A stretch of DNA of 64,000 bases from an uncultured Microbacterium sp. (GTDB lineage: Bacteria; Actinomycetota; Actinomycetes; Actinomycetales; Microbacteriaceae). Below are positions 48,537 through 59,328 of the stretch, piece by piece. The translations under genes were made by a program, and so were the position numbers. Under the pieces are notes generated by a model, which saw only the letters and a list, made by a program, of their open reading frames with translations, was not told the DNA's origin and did no database searches. Positions within the stretch are counted from its first letter, which is position 1. The number at the start of each line of letters is the position of its first letter. The DNA lies in NCBI RefSeq assembly GCF_947489255.1, contig NZ_CANLCY010000001.1:434001-498000 (forward strand), read 5' to 3'.

Positions 48537-48854
48537 ATGGGCCGATTCATCTACGACACCGTCGCGAACGCCGTCGACATCGATGACCGCACGCTGGCGC
48601 ACCTGCGCATCGTCGTGATGAACAAGCTGCGCCGCTCCGAGTCGTTCATGTTCGACGTCGAGGTCGGCGACGGCAGCGGACGCCGCAGCTTCTGGATGCA
48701 CCCGTCGGTGCCGATCCAGTTCCACTTCTACGGCAGCCGTCAGCCGCGCATCAACCGCGTGTGGGTCGAAGACCTCATGCTCGCGGCATCCGGCCCCAAC
48801 GGTCTGGCGATCACGCCCGAGCCGAGCGAAGACGCCCACGTCGAAGAGGGTTGA
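48537..48854 (+). CDS. DUF7882-like small protein, paralogue 2
   Basis: A 105-residue paralogue on the opposite strand: MGRFIYDTVANAVDIDDRTLAHLRIVVMNKLRRSESFMFDVEV, WMHPSVPIQFHFYGSRQPRINRVWVEDLML, GLAITPEP. It diverges more than copies 1 and 3 (RRSESF, YGSRQP), and is closer to the canonical family form. ATG 48537 chosen; an in-frame TTG at 48531 is possible. Confidence 0.78.
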   Translation: MGRFIYDTVANAVDIDDRTLAHLRIVVMNKLRRSESFMFDVEVGDGSGRRSFWMHPSVPIQFHFYGSRQPRINRVWVEDLMLAASGPNGLAITPEPSEDAHVEEG

Positions 48855-48857
48855 CCT

Positions 48858-49184
48858 CTAGCGCTTCTCCGCGTCCTGCGCGGGGGTGACGTCTTCGGGC
48901 ACGAGCATGATGCCGCCCGACGAGTTCGCCGAGTCGGCGAGCCGCTCGATCCACTCGCGGCTGAGGGTGGTGGGCTCGGCGTCGTCGAACACGAACCGCA
49001 ACGGGATCGCCGGGTGCAGCCACAGCGTGCTGCGACCGCGTTCTTCGTCGTCGCGGTGACGCCACGACAGCGTGAAGCTCTCGCCGCGGCGGAGCTTGGT
49101 CGAGATCACGACTTTCAGGTGGGCCAGCGCGCGGTCTTCGATGTGCACCGTGGTGCCGCTGCCGCCGTAGTGAATGGTCCCCAT
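48858..49184 (-). CDS. DUF7882-like small protein, paralogue 3
   Basis: A 108-residue paralogue close to copy 1: VHIEDRALAHLKVVISTKLRRGESFTLSWRH, STLWLHPAIPLRFVFDDAEPTTLSREWIERLADSANSSGG. Its tail is more charged (TPAQDAEKR). I chose the ATG at 49184 to match the paralogues; an in-frame GTG at 49193 exists. It ends 3 bp from paralogue 2's stop. Confidence 0.78.
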   Translation of the reverse strand: MGTIHYGGSGTTVHIEDRALAHLKVVISTKLRRGESFTLSWRHRDDEERGRSTLWLHPAIPLRFVFDDAEPTTLSREWIERLADSANSSGGIMLVPEDVTPAQDAEKR

Positions 49185-49296
49185 GGCCTTCACGATACGC
49201 CAGGGCTCCCGCTACGCCCAGGGATGCCGGGTGTCAAGACCACCGGCGGGGGGCTCCGCGCCTGTCACAGTGGGACTCTGCACGGAAGGAGGCGCC

Positions 49297-49440
49297 GTGG
49301 CACATCCCCCCACTTCCCGGCAGCCCGGACCGGCGGAGGATCCCGACGATCTCCCGGACGTGTTCCGGGGACTGATCGCGATCGACGTGGTCGACGGCGA
49401 ACTGGTTCCCCGCTCGACGGAACCGCCGCGCGCCGGATGA
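49297..49440 (+). CDS. Small acidic protein (47 aa)
   Basis: A 47-codon frame starting GTG at 49297 with a strong ribosome site GGAAGGAGG (49283-49291). Sequence features: AHPPTSRQ start, then DDLPDVFRGLIAIDVVDGELVP. No family recognised; it lies just upstream of the alarmone synthetase gene, with 43 bp between. The strong ribosome site is the main support. Confidence 0.45.
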   Translation: MAHPPTSRQPGPAEDPDDLPDVFRGLIAIDVVDGELVPRSTEPPRAG

Positions 49441-49483
49441 CGCTCCCAGCGCCCTCGTAGCCGACGGCGCTAGCGTCGTCCGC

Positions 49484-50161
49484 ATGTCGGACCCGCTGGA
49501 CGATCAGCAGATCACCGTCTCCGGGGCGGCGCTGCGGGCTCTGCGCGACGAGTTCCAGCGATTCCTCATGGAGTACCGCTTCGGCCTCGCGGAGGTCGAG
49601 ACCAAGATCTCGATCCTGCGGGAAGAGTTCCAGGAGATGCACGCGTACAACCCGATCGAGCACGTCTCGAGCCGGGTGAAGTCGCCCGACAGCCTCGTCG
49701 ACAAGGTGCGACGCAAGGGCATCGAGACCGATTTCGATTCGATCCGCGCGACCATCACCGATATCGCCGGCATCCGCATCACGTGCAGCTTCGTCGACGA
49801 CGCCTACCGTCTGTCCGACCTGCTGACCCGGCAGGACGACATCACCGTGCGCGACGTCAAGGACTACATCGCCGAGCCGAAGGCGAACGGGTACAAGAGC
49901 CTGCACGTCATCGTCGAGGTGCCGGTATACCTCTCGACCGGGCGGGTCGACGTGCCGGTTGAGGTGCAGTTCCGCACCATCGCCATGGACTTCTGGGCGA
50001 GCCTTGAGCACAAGATCTACTACAAATACGACCGGCTCGTGCCTCCGGAGCTGCTGGCCGAGCTCAAGAACGCCGCCGACACCGCCGCGGAGCTCGACGC
50101 GCGGATGGAGCGGTTGCACCGCGAGATCCGCGGCCCGCGCCCGGGCATCGTCTCGCTCTGA
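49484..50161 (+). CDS. Small alarmone synthetase (GTP pyrophosphokinase, RelQ/YjbM-type)
   Basis: A 225-residue stand-alone (p)ppGpp synthetase. RelA/SpoT synthetase motifs: TDIAGIRITCSFVDDAYRL, DYIAEPKANGYKSLHVIVEVPV, VEVQFRTIAMDFWASLEHKIYYK. No hydrolase or regulatory domains, so it is of the SAS class, like RelQ/RelP in Firmicutes. It would make (p)ppGpp or pGpp from GTP/GDP and ATP in stress, in the cytoplasm. ATG at 49484. Confidence 0.9.
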   Translation: MSDPLDDQQITVSGAALRALRDEFQRFLMEYRFGLAEVETKISILREEFQEMHAYNPIEHVSSRVKSPDSLVDKVRRKGIETDFDSIRATITDIAGIRITCSFVDDAYRLSDLLTRQDDITVRDVKDYIAEPKANGYKSLHVIVEVPVYLSTGRVDVPVEVQFRTIAMDFWASLEHKIYYKYDRLVPPELLAELKNAADTAAELDARMERLHREIRGPRPGIVSL

Positions 50162-50217
50162 CGTGCGCCGACCGTCGCCGGGTGGTCGAGGTCTCGGTGG
50201 GCGACCACAATGAAGGG

Positions 50218-51069
50218 ATGAGCGACGACGCCGCCCGCCTCGACGAAGCTGCCGCCGCGCTTCTCGCGCTTCCCCCCGCGCGCTTCACCGCAGCCCGGAA
50301 CGAACGCGCCGCCGCCGCCGGCGGCGCCCTGGGTCGCGGTATCGCGAAGCTGCGCAAGCCCACCGTGGCGGCCTGGGCGGTGAACCTGCTCGTCGCCGAC
50401 GGGCAGCTGGGAGAGGCCGTGGAGCTGTCGCGCGCCCTGCACGAGGCGCAGGACGACCTGGATGCCGCGGAGCTCGCCCGTCTCGGACGCCAGCGGCGTC
50501 AGCTGGTGACCGCCCTGGCGCGGCGGGCGGCGGAGTTGGCGAGCGAGGCGGGGACTCCGCTCAGCGCCGCCGTCACCGACGCGGTCGAGAAGACCGTCAA
50601 CGCCGCGGTCGTCGATCCGGCGGTGGCGGCCGTCGTGCTCACCGGGCGCCTGGTGTCGGCGATCGACCTGGCCGACCTCGACCCCTCCGACCTGGGCGCC
50701 GCCGTCGCGGGTTCGGTCCCCGACGCCGCGCCGGCACCCGCGCCGCGCGATGACCTGACGGCCCGTCGTGCGCGCAAGGCCGCCGAGCGCGCCGTGCGCG
50801 AAGCCGAACGTGCGAGGGCCGACGCCGAGCGCGAGAAGGCGGCGGTCGACAAGCGCCTCGCCACGGCGCGCGAGCGAGCCGACCGCCTGCGCGAGCGCGT
50901 CGAGGGACTCCGCGCCGACCTGCGCCGCGCCGAAGCCGAGGCCGACGAGGCCGACGAGGCCGTGACCGAGCGCGAGGAGGCGCAGCGCGACGCCGCGGCG
51001 GTCGCCCGTGACGCGGCGCGGGCGCTCGAACGGGCAGAGGCCGCGCGAGACGGGGGAGGGGACGCATGA
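50218..51069 (+). CDS. Ala/Arg-rich coiled-coil protein
   Basis: A 283-residue protein with a helical N-terminal region (DDAARLDEAAAALLALPPARFTAARNERAAAAG, then RKPTVAAWAVNLLV), a middle alpha-helical part, and a long Glu/Arg/Ala-rich coiled coil from about 190 to the end. Function unknown; this N-terminal block is common in actinobacterial proteins of unassigned function. ATG at 50218. Its stop overlaps the following gene's start (ATGA), so the two are coupled. Confidence 0.65.
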   Translation: MSDDAARLDEAAAALLALPPARFTAARNERAAAAGGALGRGIAKLRKPTVAAWAVNLLVADGQLGEAVELSRALHEAQDDLDAAELARLGRQRRQLVTALARRAAELASEAGTPLSAAVTDAVEKTVNAAVVDPAVAAVVLTGRLVSAIDLADLDPSDLGAAVAGSVPDAAPAPAPRDDLTARRARKAAERAVREAERARADAEREKAAVDKRLATARERADRLRERVEGLRADLRRAEAEADEADEAVTEREEAQRDAAAVARDAARALERAEAARDGGGDA

Positions 51070-51548
51070 CCGGCGTCGCACCCCTGATCGACGCCGCCCG
51101 GGCCCGCCTCGTCGATGCGCCGCGCGAGCGCATCGGCGAGCTGCAGGAGGGGCGGCGGCTGCTCGGCATCCCGCGCGCTCCCCGCATCGTGCCGCGCGGA
51201 ACGGCGTGGCACCTCGGGGTGCTGCTCGTGACCGACGACGGGATCCTCGCGACCGGTGACATCGTGCGCGCTCGCGCCGAGGTGCGCCGCGGTTTCGCGG
51301 CGGAGTCGCAACGGCGCCGCGCCGAGCTCGCCGCCGCCGCCGCGCGCGGCGGTGTGCCCGAGGGGGAGACGGTGCACATCGGGTGGCGGCCGGTCGACCT
51401 CGAGCGCCTCGACGCGGCCTCGGCGCCGCTGGCGCTGCGCGACGGGGAGGTGTGGGTGCGGTGGAGCGCCGCGGGCGGATACATGCCGATCGCGCGGTAC
51501 CTCGACGAGCGCGTCGAGCTGCTGCGGCATCCGCCCGAGCGCGCGTGA
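51066..51548 (+). CDS. Hypothetical protein coupled to the coiled-coil gene
   Basis: A 160-residue soluble protein starting MTGVAPLIDAARARLVDAPRERIGEL, with segments GTAWHLGVLLVTDDGILATGDIVRAR and ALRDGEVWVRWSAAGGYMPIARYLDERVELL. It is a compact alpha/beta domain that I do not recognise. The start overlaps the preceding stop (ATGA), so it is made together with the coiled-coil protein and probably acts with it. Confidence 0.65.
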   Translation: MTGVAPLIDAARARLVDAPRERIGELQEGRRLLGIPRAPRIVPRGTAWHLGVLLVTDDGILATGDIVRARAEVRRGFAAESQRRRAELAAAAARGGVPEGETVHIGWRPVDLERLDAASAPLALRDGEVWVRWSAAGGYMPIARYLDERVELLRHPPERA

Positions 51549-51645
51549 GGGCCGGAGTTCGCGGAGCCTCGTGCGCATAGTCGGGGGTGCCCCGGGTGTC
51601 AACAGGCGCGACCCCGACCGTTCGGCGAAACGACGCTGGTCTATC

Positions 51646-53868
<2,223 letters not shown>

Positions 53869-53873
53869 GCGAC

Positions 53874-56279
53874 ATGCGGCATCCGCTCTCGACCTACCGC
53901 CTGCAGATCCGCGAATCGTTCACCCTCGACGACGCCGCCGAGGTCACGGGATACCTTCGTGACCTCGGGGTCTCGTGGGCGTACCTGTCGCCGATCCTCG
54001 AGGCCACGCCCGGCTCGGACCATGGGTACGACGTGGTCGACGTCGAGCGCGTCGACCCCGCACGCGGGGGCGCCGAGGGCCTCGACCGCTTCGCCGCGGC
54101 GGCGCGCGCGGCGGAGCTCGGCATCCTGATCGACATCGTGCCCAACCACATGGGCGTCTCGGAACCGCGCAGCAACGCGTGGTGGTGGGACGTGCTGCGA
54201 CAGGGGCGGGCGTCGGCGCACGCGAGCGCGTTCGATATCGACTGGGAATTCGGTCGCGGCAAGGTTCGCGTGCCCGTGCTCGGCGATCACCTCGACGCGG
54301 TCATCGACGAGATCACGTACGACCCCGCGCCCGCCGACGACGCTCCCGACGGCCTGATCCGGTACTACGACCACGCCTTCCCGGTCGCGCCGGGGACGGG
54401 GACGGATGCCGCGGCCGCGGGCTCGCGCGAGGCGATCGAGGCTCTTCTCGATGCGCAGAACTTCGAGCTGCGATTCTGGCAGGACGAGGCGGACGACCTG
54501 AACTACCGGCGCTTCTTCGCCGTCACGACCCTCGCGGGCGTGCGCGTCGAGCTGCCCGAGGTGTTCGACGCCACGCACGCCGAGATCCTGCGCTGGGTGC
54601 GCGAGGGCCTGGCCGACGGCCTGCGCGTGGACCACCCCGACGGTCTCGTCGACCCGGGCGGGTATCTCGACCGGCTTGCGGTCGCGCTCGAGGAGGCCGG
54701 CGACGGCGAGGTCGGGTACGTGCTGGGCGAGAAGATCCTCGAGCACGGCGAGGCGCTGCCCTCGTGGTGGAAGACCGCCGGAACGACCGGATACGACGCG
54801 CTCGCCGAGATCGACCGCGTGCTCACCGACCCCGCCGGAGAGGCCGCCCTCGACGCGCTCGATGCGCGCCTCCGCGTCGACAGCGACGTCGCGCCGCTGA
54901 CCGGCTGGCACGACCTCATCCACGACACCAAGCGCAAGATCGCCGACTCGATCCAGGTGTCGGAGATCCGTCGCCTGGTGCGGGGCCTTCCCGCGGAGCT
55001 GCGCGACGAGTTCGGCGCCGACGTGCTGCAGGACGCGCTCGCCGAGATCCTGGCGTGCTTCCCCGTGTACCGCTCGTACCTCCCCGCCGGTCGCGCGCAC
55101 CTCGACGCCGCCGCGGGCGAGGCCGAGGTACGCCGGCCCGAGCTGGGCGACGTGATCGAGAAGCTCGTCCCGGTGCTCGCCGACACGAGCCTCGAGGTCG
55201 CGTGGCGGTTCCAGCAGACGACCGGGCCCGTCATGGCCAAGGGTGTCGAAGACACGGCGTTCTACCGCTACACGCGGCTGGGCTCGCTCACCGAGGTGGG
55301 CGGCGACCCGGGGGAGTTCTCCCTCGACGTCGCAGGCTTCCACACCGCGCAGGCCCTGCGGCACGCGTCGTGGCCCACCGCCATGACGACGCTGTCGACC
55401 CACGACACCAAGCGCGGCGAGGACACGCGCGCCCGCATCGCTGTGCTCGCCGAGATCCCGGAGACGTGGGAGGCACGCCTCGAGGAGTTCCGCGGGATCG
55501 CCTCGACCGGTCACGGACCCTTCGACGCTCTGCTGTGGCAGGCCATCGTGGGGGCGTGGCCCGCCTCGGCATCCACCCCCGAGGGGCTGAAGGACTACCG
55601 CGAGCGCCTGCACGCGTACGCCGAGAAGGCAGCGCGCGAGGCGAGCGAGGTCACCGGCTGGTGGGAGCAGGACGAGGCCTTCGAGGAGCGCATGCACGCG
55701 GTCGTCGACGCGGCCACCGGCCCTGCTGCCGAGCGCGTCCGCGCCTTCGTCGACGAGATCTCGCAAGCCGGGTGGTCGAACGGCCTGTCGGCGAAGCTGC
55801 TGCAGATCATGGGCCCCGGTGTCCCCGACGTCTACCAGGGCTCGGAGCTGTGGGAGCAGTCGCTCGTCGACCCCGACAACCGTCGTGCGGTCGACTTCGC
55901 CGAGCGCCGTCGGATGCTCGCCGAGATCGACGCCCCGGGGGCTCGTCCTCCGGCGGTGGATGCCACGGGGGCGGCGAAGCTGCTCGTGACCTCGCGCGCG
56001 CTGCGCCTGCGCCGCGAGCACCCGCTCGAGATCTACCGTCCGCTCGAGGCCGCGGGAGTGGCATCCGACCATGTCGTCGCATTCGACCGCGGCGGCGTGT
56101 TCACGGTCGCCACGCGTCTGCCGCACGGGCTGAAGGCGGCGGGAGGCTGGCGCGACACCGTCGTGCTGCTGCCCGACACGCCCGTCGTCGACGTGCTGAC
56201 GGGCCGCTCGTTCGCCGGTGGCCCGACCCCCCTGGCCGATCTGCTGGCGTTCCTCCCGGTCGCCCTCCTGATCTTCTGA
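53874..56279 (+). CDS. treY: Maltooligosyltrehalose synthase TreY
   Basis: An 801-residue GH13 enzyme that turns the reducing end of maltodextrin into a terminal trehalosyl unit. Motifs: STYRLQIRESFTLDDAAEV at the N terminus, DIVPNHMG, GLRVDHPDGLVDPGGYLDRL (nucleophile), VLGEKILEHGE (acid) and TLSTHDTKRGEDTRARI. The ATG at 53874 is well spaced from GGAG; a GTG at 53865 overlapping the glgX stop is an alternative. It is separated from treZ by the double-hairpin element at 56286-56354. Confidence 0.93.
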   Translation: MRHPLSTYRLQIRESFTLDDAAEVTGYLRDLGVSWAYLSPILEATPGSDHGYDVVDVERVDPARGGAEGLDRFAAAARAAELGILIDIVPNHMGVSEPRSNAWWWDVLRQGRASAHASAFDIDWEFGRGKVRVPVLGDHLDAVIDEITYDPAPADDAPDGLIRYYDHAFPVAPGTGTDAAAAGSREAIEALLDAQNFELRFWQDEADDLNYRRFFAVTTLAGVRVELPEVFDATHAEILRWVREGLADGLRVDHPDGLVDPGGYLDRLAVALEEAGDGEVGYVLGEKILEHGEALPSWWKTAGTTGYDALAEIDRVLTDPAGEAALDALDARLRVDSDVAPLTGWHDLIHDTKRKIADSIQVSEIRRLVRGLPAELRDEFGADVLQDALAEILACFPVYRSYLPAGRAHLDAAAGEAEVRRPELGDVIEKLVPVLADTSLEVAWRFQQTTGPVMAKGVEDTAFYRYTRLGSLTEVGGDPGEFSLDVAGFHTAQALRHASWPTAMTTLSTHDTKRGEDTRARIAVLAEIPETWEARLEEFRGIASTGHGPFDALLWQAIVGAWPASASTPEGLKDYRERLHAYAEKAAREASEVTGWWEQDEAFEERMHAVVDAATGPAAERVRAFVDEISQAGWSNGLSAKLLQIMGPGVPDVYQGSELWEQSLVDPDNRRAVDFAERRRMLAEIDAPGARPPAVDATGAAKLLVTSRALRLRREHPLEIYRPLEAAGVASDHVVAFDRGGVFTVATRLPHGLKAAGGWRDTVVLLPDTPVVDVLTGRSFAGGPTPLADLLAFLPVALLIF

Positions 56280-56285
56280 CCCCCC

Positions 56286-56354
56286 GAGCGCGTGAGTCGC
56301 CAGAATTTGTCGCCTCACGCGCTCTTGGAGCGACAAATCTTGGCACCTCACGCG
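56286..56354. repeat. Double-palindrome element between treY and treZ
   Basis: GAGCGCGTGAG (56286-56296) pairs exactly with CTCACGCGCTC (56314-56324). Alternatively a 25-nt arm at 56289-56313 (with TTTGTCGC) pairs with 56330-56354 (GCGACAAA...CTCACGCG) with few mismatches. The two stems are mutually exclusive. The element ends 15 bp before the treZ start and lies within the operon. Confidence 0.65.
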
Positions 56355-56369
56355 TAAGGACGAACCCAC

Positions 56370-58121
56370 ATGAGCATCGACGTTTGGGCACCCAAGGCAC
56401 AGCGGGTGCGGCTGCGCCGGCTGGACGACAGCGGCGACAGCGTCGTCGAAGACATCGAGATGACCTCGGCGTCGGACGGGTGGTGGACGGCACCGGTCGA
56501 CCTCGCCGACGGCGAGCGGTACGGCTTCGTGCTCGGCGACGGCGATGACCTGCGCCCCGACCCGCGGTCGCGGCGTCAGCCGGGCGGGGTGCACGAGGCG
56601 TCGGCGTGGTTCGACCCGTCGGTGTACTCGTGGAACGACGCCGCGTGGACGGGCAGGCAACTCGCCGGGGGTCTGATCTACGAGCTGCACTTGGGCACTT
56701 TCACCCCCGAGGGGACCCTGGATGCAGCGATCGGGCGCCTCGACCACCTCGTCGACCTCGGCGTGACCCACGTCGAGCTGCTCCCGGTCAACGGCTTCAA
56801 CGGCACGTGGAACTGGGGATACGACGGAGTGCTCTGGTACACCGTGCACGAGGCGTACGGCGGGCCGGAGGCCTACCAGCGCTTCGTCGACGCTGCGCAC
56901 GCGGCCGGGCTCGCCGTCATCCAGGACGTCGTGTACAACCACCTCGGCCCCTCGGGCAACTACCTGCCCGAGTTCGGGGAGTACCTGCGCGAGGGCAGCC
57001 GCAACACGTGGGGCGACTCGGTCAACCTCGACGAGGACGCCGTGCGGGCCTACATCGTCGAGAACGCCCTGATGTGGATGAGCGACTACCACGTCGACGG
57101 CCTGCGCCTGGATGCCGTGCACGCGCTGCTCGACCACCGCGACGTTCACGTGCTGCAGGAGATCGCCGAGCGCACCGACGCCCTGTCGGCGCACCGCGGC
57201 ATCCCGCTCACGACCGTCGCCGAGAGCGACATGAACGACCCGAAGCTGATCCTGCCGCGCGAGGCCGGCGGCTACGGCCTCACCGCCCAGTGGTCCGACG
57301 ATTGGCACCACACCGCCCACGTCGCCCTCACCGGCGAGACGACCGGTTACTACGAGGACTTCGCCGACCTCGACGCCTTCCGCAAGGTCAACGAGGGCGG
57401 GTTCTTCCACGACGGCACCTACTCCTCGTTCCGCGAGGAGAAGCACGGCAAGCCCATCCCGGATGCCGTGCCGAACTGGCGTCTCGTGACCTTCGCCCAG
57501 GACCACGACCAGATCGGCAACCGCGCCGCCGGCGACCGCCTGTCGCAGTCGCTCGGCTACGACCGCCTCGCCGCGGCAGCGGTGCTGACGCTCACCGCGC
57601 CGGGAACGCCGATGCTCTTCATGGGCGAGGAGTGGGGCGCGACCACGCCGTGGCAGTTCTTCACCTCGCACCCCGAGCCCGAGCTCGGCAAGGCCACCGC
57701 CGAGGGGCGCATCGCCGAATTCGAGAAGATGGGATGGGACGAGGACTCCGTGCCCGACCCGCAGGACCCCTCGACGTTCGAGAACTCGAAGCTCGACTGG
57801 GACGAGGTCGGCGAGGGCGATCACGCCCAGCTCCTCGGCCTGTACCGCGAGCTCGCGAAGCTGCGCCGGGAGCGCCCCGAGCTGACCGATCCGTCGCGCG
57901 AGGGTCTGTCGGCCGCCGCGCGCGAGGCCACCGGCGGACGCGTCTACGAGCTGCACCGTCGCGACCTCGTGGTCGTGGTGAACCTCTCGGAGGCGGAGGC
58001 CACGGCATCCGTCGTTCCGGGAGCGCGCGTGCTGCTCGCCACCGCGGACGGCGTGGTGCTCGACGGCACGGCGCTGACGGTGCCCGCGGGGGCCAGCGCG
58101 ATCGTGGGTCCGGCGCTCTGA
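56370..58121 (+). CDS. treZ: Maltooligosyltrehalose trehalohydrolase TreZ
   Basis: A 583-residue GH13 enzyme that releases trehalose from maltooligosyltrehalose. An N-terminal CBM48-like domain ([13 protein letters not shown]) is followed by the barrel with [39 protein letters not shown], nucleophile Asp in [12 protein letters not shown], acid Glu in [10 protein letters not shown], and [20 protein letters not shown] at 56370 with TAAGGACG upstream. With GlgX and TreY it completes the glycogen-to-trehalose route used for osmotic and desiccation stress. Ends in a hairpin shared with the converging ROK gene. Confidence 0.95.
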   Translation: MSIDVWAPKAQRVRLRRLDDSGDSVVEDIEMTSASDGWWTAPVDLADGERYGFVLGDGDDLRPDPRSRRQPGGVHEASAWFDPSVYSWNDAAWTGRQLAGGLIYELHLGTFTPEGTLDAAIGRLDHLVDLGVTHVELLPVNGFNGTWNWGYDGVLWYTVHEAYGGPEAYQRFVDAAHAAGLAVIQDVVYNHLGPSGNYLPEFGEYLREGSRNTWGDSVNLDEDAVRAYIVENALMWMSDYHVDGLRLDAVHALLDHRDVHVLQEIAERTDALSAHRGIPLTTVAESDMNDPKLILPREAGGYGLTAQWSDDWHHTAHVALTGETTGYYEDFADLDAFRKVNEGGFFHDGTYSSFREEKHGKPIPDAVPNWRLVTFAQDHDQIGNRAAGDRLSQSLGYDRLAAAAVLTLTAPGTPMLFMGEEWGATTPWQFFTSHPEPELGKATAEGRIAEFEKMGWDEDSVPDPQDPSTFENSKLDWDEVGEGDHAQLLGLYRELAKLRRERPELTDPSREGLSAAAREATGGRVYELHRRDLVVVVNLSEAEATASVVPGARVLLATADGVVLDGTALTVPAGASAIVGPAL

Positions 58122-58126
58122 CGTCG

Positions 58127-58168
58127 CGCTGACGGCCCCGTTCCCGCGAGGGAGTGGGGCCGTCAGCG
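58127..58168. terminator. Bidirectional terminator between treZ and the ROK gene
   Basis: CGCTGACGGCCCC (58127-58139) pairs perfectly with GGGGCCGTCAGCG (58156-58168): a 13-bp stem with a 16-nt loop. The right arm covers the stop codon of the converging ROK gene (58163-58165). Confidence 0.75.
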
Positions 58169-59272
58169 TGTCAGCGGAATGCGTCCCAGTTCGGCCTGGA
58201 TCGCCACCGCCGCCGCTCCCCTCGCCCAGGCGGAGAATCCCGCGCCGTCGACGTGCACCCGCACCGGCGTCGAGCCGTGAGGGCGGGTGCGCTCGAGGGC
58301 CGCGTCGACATGCTCGCGCGCGAGGTCGCAGACGGCGGTCGCCTCACCCGCCAGCACGATGTCGGCCTGCAGCGACAGGTTCGCCGCCAGCCCGCACAGG
58401 ATGCCGAGGGCCTCGCCGGCATCGTCGATCGCGGCCCGCGCCGCGGGTTCGCCGTCGCGGGCCAGCGAGAAGACGTCGTCGGCGCTGACCGCGCGCCCGA
58501 GATCCCTCGACACCCGGATGCTCAGTGCACCGGTCGTCAGCAGGGCGTCGGCGCACCCGCGATGACCCTCCGCGCACGAGGGCCCGTCGGCCCGGAGCGG
58601 GAGGTGTCCGACGGTGCCGCGAGACGCGTCGGGGGAGCGGACGGTGCGCCCGTCGACAACGAGCCCGAGGCCGACGCCGGCGCCGATCGTGACGACGGCG
58701 AACCCGGGGATGCCCCGTCCGACGCCGAACCAGCGCTCGGCATCCGTGAGGGCGACCACGTCGTTCTCGAGCGCGACCGGGACGCCGAGCCGCTCGGCGA
58801 GCATGGCGGCGAACGGCACGTCACGCCATCCGAGGAAGGGGGCGTCGGCGGCGAGGCCGTCGTGCACGTGCCCGCCGATGGCGACGCCGACGCCGCGAAC
58901 GTGGTCCACGGCATCCACGAGGTGTGCGATCGTCGCGGCGACCGCGTCGGGGGAGGTGTCGGCGAGGGCGCTCTCGTGCGACTCGATCACCCGGGCGCGC
59001 ATGTCGGTGGTGATCAGGTACAGGCGCTCGCCGGTGAGCTTGACCCCCACGAACGTCCCTGCAGCGGGCGAGAGGTCGAGGGGACGCGACGGGCGGCCGA
59101 CCGATCCGGCGGCGTCGTCGAGTTCGACGAGCAGGCCCGCGTCGAGCAGCGGGCGTGTGAGACGGGTCAGGCTCGCAGGCGACAGGTGCAGGCGCGTCGC
59201 GAGGGCGCTGCGCGAGAGCGGTCCGTGGATCAGCACCTCGCGCGCGACGGCGGCTTCGCTCTCGGTGAGCAT
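58163..59272 (-). CDS. ROK-family transcriptional repressor
   Basis: A 369-residue ROK (NagC/XylR) protein. The winged helix (about 10-65) has LSRSALATRLHLSPASLTRLTRPLLDAGLLVEL. The ROK domain has VALENDVVALTDAERWFGVGRG, FAVVTIGAGVGLGLVVDG and GTVGHLPLR. The usual zinc motif CxCGxxGC is altered to CAEGHRGC, losing the middle Cys. Divergent from the alpha-galactosidase gene (56-bp gap), it is the likely galactoside-responsive repressor. Start ATG at 59272. Confidence 0.88.
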   Translation of the reverse strand: MLTESEAAVAREVLIHGPLSRSALATRLHLSPASLTRLTRPLLDAGLLVELDDAAGSVGRPSRPLDLSPAAGTFVGVKLTGERLYLITTDMRARVIESHESALADTSPDAVAATIAHLVDAVDHVRGVGVAIGGHVHDGLAADAPFLGWRDVPFAAMLAERLGVPVALENDVVALTDAERWFGVGRGIPGFAVVTIGAGVGLGLVVDGRTVRSPDASRGTVGHLPLRADGPSCAEGHRGCADALLTTGALSIRVSRDLGRAVSADDVFSLARDGEPAARAAIDDAGEALGILCGLAANLSLQADIVLAGEATAVCDLAREHVDAALERTRPHGSTPVRVHVDGAGFSAWARGAAAVAIQAELGRIPLTR

Positions 59273-59328
59273 CGTTTCCTCCCCCGCCGGCTGATGCGTC
59301 GAATAACTTCCGTGATAAAAATAATGCC
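59273..59328. promoter_or_regulatory. AT-rich divergent promoter/operator of ROK and alpha-galactosidase genes
   Basis: The 56-bp gap contains an AT-rich patch (GAATAACTTCCGTGATAAAA, continuing to AATAATGCC) at 59299-59327, unusual for this genome, with AATAA at both ends. ROK repressors bind AT-rich boxes of this kind. It may hold the -10 of the alpha-galactosidase gene and its operator. Confidence 0.45.
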
